From an uncultured Oscillospiraceae bacterium (GTDB taxonomy: Bacteria; Bacillota; Clostridia; Oscillospirales; Ruminococcaceae), in the NCBI GenBank assembly GCA_910577365.1, contig CAJTMU010000005.1:12394-76393 (forward strand): a DNA stretch of 64,000 nt, in the 5' to 3' direction. Each line of letters begins with the position of its first letter. Position 1 is the stretch's first letter. The notes under the pieces are model-generated. The model did not search any database. It saw only the letters and a list, made by a program, of their open reading frames with translations, and was not told the DNA's origin. Positions 58,904 to 64,000 of the stretch are shown in pieces. A program made the position numbers and the translations under genes.

Positions 58904-59794
58904 TCAATCGATTTTCTCGGCTGAAACAATGGTCGCCGTGCTTATCGTATAGCTGCCGAAATTGGTGTTGACATAATTAAGCTGCAGATCCTTGAGAACC
59001 AGCTTCATATGCGCCGTAGAGCCCTGAGGTATTTCGCGTTCCAGGTCAAGAGCGGAATAATCGGATACGACACCCAGACTTATTCTGAACGGTGCGTAGA
59101 TAAGTCTCTCATCCTTTAAGGAATATAACAGGTAACCACTGTTATATTCAATAGGCATCTCCTGCCAGCTTTCACCGTCGGGATAAAAGTGCAGTTCTCC
59201 CTCCTCCACATATCCCTCGTCTCCGTCGTAGCGGTCTATATACCCCGTTACCTCGATCTCCCCCTCAAAGCATACGCTTGAACTCATCAAACCGAAAGCG
59301 TCATTCAAAGGACTTACGTCATTTACGTAATACTCGGCAAAAGCGTCAGTGCAGGTGAGACTTCCTATCTTATCTCCCTTATTTATAATGAAATAGCCGC
59401 CGCTTGCCGCTTCGCAGCGTTCGGTACATTCCCAATTTTCAAGGTCGAATTTTTCGGGGTCGTTATAGCTGTTATAGGTTCTTCCGTCAAACAATGCGGT
59501 ATAACCGTAATCCGTCCGATAATAAAGATACATGTTCAGAACGGCGTCAGGGTCTTCCTTAAACATTTCCGGCTCAAACACCTCACCGCAGATACCTATA
59601 TAATCGGTGTCGGAATTTGTTTCTGTGCTGTCTGTCGTACTTGCGTCGGAGCTATCGCTTTCCGCGCTCTCCGGCGCGGCGGTTTCCGTTATGGGCAGGC
59701 TGTCGGAAACGCTTATGCTTTCTGAAACGGTGTTATCGGCGCAGGCTGTAAGAACTATCGGGATAATAAACGGTAAAATGCGTGTAAGTTTCAT
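58904..59794 (-). CDS. Lipoprotein of unknown function
   Basis: 296 residues. The signal peptide ends in lipobox LTAC, Cys at about 18. A Ser/Thr/Asp/Glu linker (20-62) separates it from a beta-rich extracellular domain with many Tyr and acidic residues. No enzyme motif. It starts ten bases after the stop of the secreted cysteine-peptidase-like gene, so the two form an operon on the minus strand. Confidence 0.65.
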   Translation of the reverse strand: MKLTRILPFIIPIVLTACADNTVSESISVSDSLPITETAAPESAESDSSDASTTDSTETNSDTDYIGICGEVFEPEMFKEDPDAVLNMYLYYRTDYGYTALFDGRTYNSYNDPEKFDLENWECTERCEAASGGYFIINKGDKIGSLTCTDAFAEYYVNDVSPLNDAFGLMSSSVCFEGEIEVTGYIDRYDGDEGYVEEGELHFYPDGESWQEMPIEYNSGYLLYSLKDERLIYAPFRISLGVVSDYSALDLEREIPQGSTAHMKLVLKDLQLNYVNTNFGSYTISTATIVSAEKID

Positions 59795-59804
59795 AAAATA
59801 CTCC

Positions 59805-60383
59805 TTAAAAATCGGTGTAATCTAAAAAAACGCCGTCGGATGTATAGCAGAACAATACCCAATTCATATGTTGCCTAAATTCACTGTACGAATATGTAGC
59901 AAACTCTACGCCGCAGTTGTTGTCCATGTTACAATCATAAACCGTAACGGTTTTTTTACTTGTTGAGTAGTCTACGATAAAAATGGAATGAACGGATCTG
60001 CTCTTAGTACGTCCCCTTACATAACTTTGTGTACCGGCTGTTCTTAAGAAATTTTCCAGAGCGCTATCGCTTGCCAATGAATAGTATATTCCATAATCAT
60101 TGCTATCTTTTATTGTCTCATTCACATGATCGTCATTATACATATAATAACAATAGTACGCAAAACCCATACATTCTCTTGCGTTATCAAATGAATCGGT
60201 GAAGCGTGAGCCGTGGGGATAATGCTCATGCAGCCATTTGATGTTTGAGGCTGACCTTGGTTCAACGGCATAATCATATGCCACAGAAGTTAGTGCCCTG
60301 TCAGCCGCCGCAGTCAACGTCATGCTTAAAGTCAGTGCGGCAGCGGTAAAGAAAGTAGTAATTCTTCTTGTTGTTTTTTTCAT
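59805..60383 (-). CDS. Secreted cysteine-peptidase-like (NlpC/CHAP-like) protein
   Basis: 192 residues with a signal peptide ending LTAAADRAL. The mature domain has ARECMGFAYYCYYMYN, a Cys at a helix start in the manner of NlpC/P60 and CHAP enzymes. About 65 residues later comes SRSVHSIFIVDYS, a His at the start of a strand. That order matches a papain-like dyad. It could trim peptidoglycan or amide-bonded surface material. It is weakly similar, so catalytic activity is not certain. Gene upstream of the lipoprotein at 58904. Confidence 0.6.
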   Translation of the reverse strand: MKKTTRRITTFFTAAALTLSMTLTAAADRALTSVAYDYAVEPRSASNIKWLHEHYPHGSRFTDSFDNARECMGFAYYCYYMYNDDHVNETIKDSNDYGIYYSLASDSALENFLRTAGTQSYVRGRTKSRSVHSIFIVDYSTSKKTVTVYDCNMDNNCGVEFATYSYSEFRQHMNWVLFCYTSDGVFLDYTDF

Positions 60384-60429
60384 GTTTTTGTTTTCCTTTC
60401 GTTAAAAAATAATTGATTGGGTAATAATC

Positions 60430-60532
60430 TTAAGGCAACACCGCACAAAGTTTGTGCGCAGATTGCGCTGTCAGATTTTTCGTCAGATTGTACAAGCTCA
60501 ATGCCGGCGGGCTTTGTGCGGTGTTGCTTTAA
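60430..60532. mobile_element. 103-bp MITE-like element with 21-bp terminal inverted repeats
   Basis: The ends TTAAGGCAACACCGCACAAA... and ...TTTGTGCGGTGTTGCTTTAA are inverted repeats of 21 bp matching at 20 positions. The 60-bp interior has no open frame. Ends begin and finish with TTAA, a possible target duplication. Size and structure fit a non-autonomous miniature transposable element. No matching transposase is in the window. The AT-rich stretch 60540-60740 contains nothing else I can identify. Confidence 0.7.
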
Positions 60533-60746
60533 TTATCATTATAGCATAATATATCAAATAATGTCAAGCGAAAAAGTCAGTATTTAATGTTAAAATTTCT
60601 TAACACAATCCAAATCTACACCCGATTCTGACAAAATAACAATCAGAGCTATTTACACATCAAGGTATAAAAAACAAAAGAGCAAACGCTTTTATTTGGT
60701 TAAATCGCCCAAAATCCTCGAGCTGTTTTTGTGAAATATTCCCCTC

Positions 60747-60775
60747 TTGAAATGTAAACGTTTTACTGATATAAT
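60747..60775 (+). promoter_or_regulatory. GH74 promoter with a catabolite-repression-like operator
   Basis: TTGAAA (60747-60752), 17-bp spacer and TATAAT (60770-60775). The spacer contains TGTAAACGTTTTAC, a near-palindrome resembling a cre or LacI-family operator (TGTAARCGYTWWCW, the late C displaced by one). A repressor bound there would block polymerase, consistent with sugar control of xyloglucanase. Confidence 0.65.
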
Positions 60776-60835
60776 ATAAGATAAAGACTTGGGATTAAAA
60801 TTTCCCTGCACAACTCTTATAAAGGAGAAACGCAA

Positions 60836-63076
60836 ATGAAAAAAAGAACACTCGCCGCGCTTATGGCGGCAGCGGTCCTGCTGACGGGCTGTAAAAATAA
60901 TTCAGGCTCAGTCGCCGATGACAATTCCGATGTCAGCGGCGGTGAAAACCCGGGCACGGAAAATCCTGACTCCGGCAGCGACGTTCCCTATACATGGGGA
61001 AACGTGGCGATAGGCTGCGGCGGATACACTCCCGAGATATACTATAATGCTGGCGAGGAAGGGCTTATCTATGCCAGAACCGATATCGGAGGAGCTTACC
61101 GCTTGGATAAGGACACCCAGACATGGATACCTCTGACGGACGAATTTAATTCGCACGAATACAGCTTCTACGGTATAGACGGTCTGATAACCGACCCTGT
61201 CGAGCCTAACCGCGTTTATCTTCTCGCGGGAATGTACACCAAGGGCTGGCTGGAGATAAACAACGCTTATATCCTGCGCTCCGAGGATTACGGCGCTAAC
61301 TGGGACCGCGTGCCTATGGAGTTTGACGCGGGCGGAAACGAGCCTAACCGCTTCGGCGACCGCTTCGAACTTGACCCCAAAGACAACAAGACCCTTTATG
61401 TCGGCGCACGCAACGGTACATTATGGAAGAGCACGGATTACGGCGTGACATGGGAAAAGCTCCCCTTGCCCGAGGTAAAGCTGAAGCAGGAGGACGGCTA
61501 TACTTTCGGAGTTACTTTCATTTCCTTTGACGACAACAACGATCTGTATGTCGGCGTTGCGGGGGACGGCACGAATTGCTGCTATTTCCGCTCCAAGGAC
61601 GGCGGCGCGAGCTTCGAGCCGCTGGAGGGACAGCCCAACGACGTTTTCCCCTACCACGGAGTTTCCGACGGAAACGGACATATGTACTTTGCGAACGGAA
61701 CCGCCGCAGGACCCTATCAGGTGCCCTCAGGTTCACTGAAAAAATACACCATAGCTGACGGGACATGGGAGGACGTCACCCCCGATATGCTTACCAACGG
61801 CGTTGGAGACATTGAGGTAGACCCTCAGAACCCCGATATACTGACGGTATCATCAATAGGAAAATGGGGCGCGAACGAGAACGACTGCCTTTACCGCTCT
61901 CTCGACGGCGGCGCTACATGGGACAGCATTTTCACAGGCGACGGCATGGACAGGAAGTTCACGCTCGATTATTCCGAAACACCGTGGCTGGATTGGGGCG
62001 GCGAAACCGCAAAGCTCGGCTGGATGATGGGCGATATCGCGATAAATCCCTTTGACGGAAACGATATGATGTACGGCACGGGCGCGACTATTTTCCGCAC
62101 CACCAACCTTTCCGACTGGGACAGCGGCGGAACAGTCAACTTCAAGGTTGTCAGCAAGGGGTTTGAAGAGACGAGCGTTCTCTCGCTTGCCGCTCCGCCT
62201 GAGGGAGAGGTTCAGCTTTACTCCGCTATGGGTGATTTAGACGGATTTTCACATAAGGACGTGGACATCGTACCCGACAATCAGAACAATAACGGCTCAA
62301 TGGGCTCCGCAAACTCCATCGCGTTTGCTTGGAAAAGCCCGAATATTGTGGCGCGCAGCGGCAGCAGCACAAGCATTGAGATATCCTCGGACTACGGCAA
62401 GACATGGACCGCAAGAAAACCGAAGGGCAGCAAAGGTGAGGCGGGAACTGTCTCGGTGAACGCCGACGGCTCAACGATATACTGGGTCAACGACAAAGAC
62501 TCCCGCATTTACCGCACCGACGATCTGGGTGAAACATGGTCAACGGTCGAAAAGGCGTTTGCCGCTCCCGCGATATGCAGCGACTGCATTGACCCCGATA
62601 CGCTTTACGTATACGCCAGCGGAACGCTTTATATTTCCCGCGACCGCGGCGGAAGCTTCGAGTCTCTCAAGCAGATGACGCCCGCTTCGGGCAGGATAAT
62701 CCCCGACCCCTCCGCGGCGGGAACAGTGTATATCGCTTCAAACGCAGGCGGCTTATATCGCATAAGCAATTATGGCGCGGGGGAAGATGATTTTTACAGA
62801 TATCCCTCGTTAATCGCCGCTTCAAACCTCGCCCTCGGCAAGGCTGAAAGTGACGGCGCTCCCCTTGCGATGTACGTTATCGGAACACTTAAAGGCTCGG
62901 ATATCTTGGGGGTTTACCGCTCCACAGACGGCGGCGAAAACTGGCTGAGAATAAACGACGACAAGCACGAGTTTGGCGCAATCGGAGGTTCCCTCGCGGC
63001 GGATATGAGAGTTTTCGGACAGGTGTACTTCGGTACCAACGGACGCGGCATTATTATGGGTCGCTCGGCGGAATAA
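60836..63076 (+). CDS. GH74 xyloglucanase-like lipoprotein
   Basis: 746 residues. The signal peptide ends in lipobox LLTGC with Cys19, then a short disordered linker (20-50). The rest is the two-propeller GH74 fold with many BNR/Asp-box-like turns (SxDxGxTW: STDYGVTWEKL, SSDYGKTWTAR, STDGGENWLR). The likely catalytic acids are Asp83 in RTDIGGAYRLD and Asp400 in WMMGDIAINPFDGNDMMYGTGA, both in conserved GH74 blocks. It would cut xyloglucan at the cell surface. Controlled by the promoter-operator at 60747. Confidence 0.88.
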   Translation: MKKRTLAALMAAAVLLTGCKNNSGSVADDNSDVSGGENPGTENPDSGSDVPYTWGNVAIGCGGYTPEIYYNAGEEGLIYARTDIGGAYRLDKDTQTWIPLTDEFNSHEYSFYGIDGLITDPVEPNRVYLLAGMYTKGWLEINNAYILRSEDYGANWDRVPMEFDAGGNEPNRFGDRFELDPKDNKTLYVGARNGTLWKSTDYGVTWEKLPLPEVKLKQEDGYTFGVTFISFDDNNDLYVGVAGDGTNCCYFRSKDGGASFEPLEGQPNDVFPYHGVSDGNGHMYFANGTAAGPYQVPSGSLKKYTIADGTWEDVTPDMLTNGVGDIEVDPQNPDILTVSSIGKWGANENDCLYRSLDGGATWDSIFTGDGMDRKFTLDYSETPWLDWGGETAKLGWMMGDIAINPFDGNDMMYGTGATIFRTTNLSDWDSGGTVNFKVVSKGFEETSVLSLAAPPEGEVQLYSAMGDLDGFSHKDVDIVPDNQNNNGSMGSANSIAFAWKSPNIVARSGSSTSIEISSDYGKTWTARKPKGSKGEAGTVSVNADGSTIYWVNDKDSRIYRTDDLGETWSTVEKAFAAPAICSDCIDPDTLYVYASGTLYISRDRGGSFESLKQMTPASGRIIPDPSAAGTVYIASNAGGLYRISNYGAGEDDFYRYPSLIAASNLALGKAESDGAPLAMYVIGTLKGSDILGVYRSTDGGENWLRINDDKHEFGAIGGSLAADMRVFGQVYFGTNGRGIIMGRSAE

Positions 63077-63094
63077 GCATAATTGATAAAAACG

Positions 63095-63334
63095 CGCTCC
63101 CCTGTTTCGGGGAGCGTACTGTCTGTATAAAAAGTTAAAGCGACGCAATGTTGCCGCAGCGGAATTTCGACCGGTTTCCTCAATCGCGCAGAGTGAGCGA
63201 CAGCAAACGGAGCGTGATTGAGGAAATTTTGAAATTTTTTAAATCATTTACTCCTTGTCAACATAAATTTAAAGAAGCAAAAAAGATAAACCATTTAAAT
63301 ACATTTTGACGCTCACTCGAAACAGAGGAGCGTC
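63095..63334. repeat. Family-2 palindromic element, copy C, with matched flanking hairpins
   Basis: Left hairpin CGCTCCCC/GGGGAGCG with loop TGTTTC (63095-63116) ends the GH74 transcript. The right hairpin GACGCTC/GAGCGTC (63308-63334), read on the other strand, carries the same CTCC-CTGTTTCG-centred sequence. Between them are CGACGCAATGTTG, GACCGGTTTCC and GAAATTTTGAAATTTTTTAAAT, as in copies A and B. Confidence 0.65.
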
Positions 63335-63337
63335 ATT

Positions 63338-63955
63338 TTATTCAAGACCGTCGGAAACGCCCAGATATCGCATGATATCTCCGACAAACTGACCGCCGCA
63401 GCGCGCAAGTTCGCCGAGCACGCGTTCCGTGCCGAGCTTCGTTTTAAACCAGTTACCGCGAGTAATCCCAAAAACGTCCACGGGGCAGACTATCAGCTCC
63501 GCTTCAGGAAACGCGAGCTGATAAAGCATTAAACAGCGGCGGGCGTGAAACGATTTGCAGACGATTATCGCGGTCTTTATTTTCAGCCCGTATCCGTCAG
63601 CTGTATTGCGCGAGAAAAACGCGTTGTCGCGGGTGTGTCCCGACTTGTTCTCGGGAATTATCGCGGAGAGCGGAACACCGTTGATCTTAAGCGCGTCGGT
63701 GTAAAATTCGCAGTCGCTGTGGTAATCCCCCGAATAAATATCCGCCTTGCGCTGAACTCCCGGCCACCTGTCGCGCTTTACGCTCACCCCGCCCGAGGGC
63801 ATAAGGAGCGGCGCATAGCCCTGCTTGTACAGCTCCGCGGCGCGCTCCGGCGGCAGAGGGTCAGAGCCGCCGGGCAGAAATATAATATCCGCTTTCCGCG
63901 GCTCGTGATTTACAAAAATAAATTCTCCGATATCTGAAATGATTTTACTGTTCAT
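63338..63955 (-). CDS. YdcF/ElyC family protein (DUF218)
   Basis: 205 residues. The DUF218 pattern is clear: ADIIFLPGGSDPLPPERAAELYKQGYAPLLMPSGG, IIPENKSGHTRDNAFFSR (the E...TxxNA helix start), and IIVCKSFHARRCLMLYQLAFP. No signal or membrane span, unlike ElyC. Family members are linked to envelope or S-adenosylmethionine-binding roles without a firm function. It is the last gene; 63956-64000 shows nothing. Confidence 0.85.
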   Translation of the reverse strand: MNSKIISDIGEFIFVNHEPRKADIIFLPGGSDPLPPERAAELYKQGYAPLLMPSGGVSVKRDRWPGVQRKADIYSGDYHSDCEFYTDALKINGVPLSAIIPENKSGHTRDNAFFSRNTADGYGLKIKTAIIVCKSFHARRCLMLYQLAFPEAELIVCPVDVFGITRGNWFKTKLGTERVLGELARCGGQFVGDIMRYLGVSDGLE

Positions 63956-64000
63956 AATTCAAAAATTTTCCTCAACGTGCGGCTTAAATTTTGCCGTCCG

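Noticed and set aside
1..64000. CRISPR array, rRNA, prophage or defence island
   Set aside because: No regularly spaced direct repeats, no rRNA-like stretches, and no integrase, terminase, restriction or Cas-like genes were seen.

Overview
The window looks like the chromosome of a spore-forming, fibre-degrading Gram-positive anaerobe of the Bacillota, most likely the Oscillospirales/Ruminococcaceae. This is inferred from strong Shine-Dalgarno sites, many sigma-A type promoters with 17-bp spacers, SpoIIE, paired GlgC/GlgD, RNase Y, fused SecDF, QueT behind a preQ1 riboswitch, and GH51 and GH74 glycosidases. No rRNA, canonical tRNA, phage or CRISPR locus is visible.

Layout. 0.1-3.8 kb: a cell-surface Ig-like protein, a 52-residue peptide, a 51-residue Ser-rich lipoprotein and an HPr-kinase-like kinase in one operon. 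4-11 kb: a lipid or polyketide-like set with acyltransferase, ACP, a fused ketosynthase/chain-length-factor protein, FabG and FabZ, followed by a possible phosphopantetheinyl-transferase relative and a flavodoxin-fold reductase. 11.3-15.2 kb (minus strand): RtcB RNA ligase with a frameshift, an unknown 147-residue protein, an array of structured RNAs resembling bacterial Y RNAs, and a Ro60-like DUF2828/vWA protein. 15.6-19 kb: an ECF sigma factor with a membrane partner. 19.9-24.4 kb: the glgBCD glycogen operon. 25.4-31 kb: spoIIE, a TPR-like gene behind an attenuator-like leader, a dCMP deaminase, rsmA and two small membrane or secreted genes. 31.2-35.6 kb: an MFS exporter with a leader-peptide attenuator, then acyltransferase, ACP-like protein, patatin and GNAT. 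36-47 kb: YcdB-type surface protein, an RRXRR-like protein, thioredoxin, secDF, pyrE, a CofE-like protein. 47-52.6 kb: RNase Y, an [FeFe]-hydrogenase/chemoreceptor fusion, queT. 52.7-64 kb: AraC regulator, phosphoesterases, acetyltransferase, GH51 arabinofuranosidase, secreted proteins, GH74 xyloglucanase and a YdcF protein.

The most notable locus is 12.8-15.2 kb. Four small structured RNAs sharing an ACAGCAUA box lie between the RtcB-side genes and a Ro60-like protein gene. One of them contains T-loop, acceptor-like and D-arm sequences in circularly permuted tRNA order. Other notable features are a family of intergenic palindromic elements whose two flanking hairpins match each other but differ from copy to copy, a fused KS-CLF, an ACP-like protein lacking the phosphopantetheine serine, and several apparent non-ATG (ATA, ATT) starts.

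Two genes (rtcB and the gene at 30131) each need one extra base to read through. That may be real decay or sequencing error. All calls are from reading the sequence; no database search or folding program was run.
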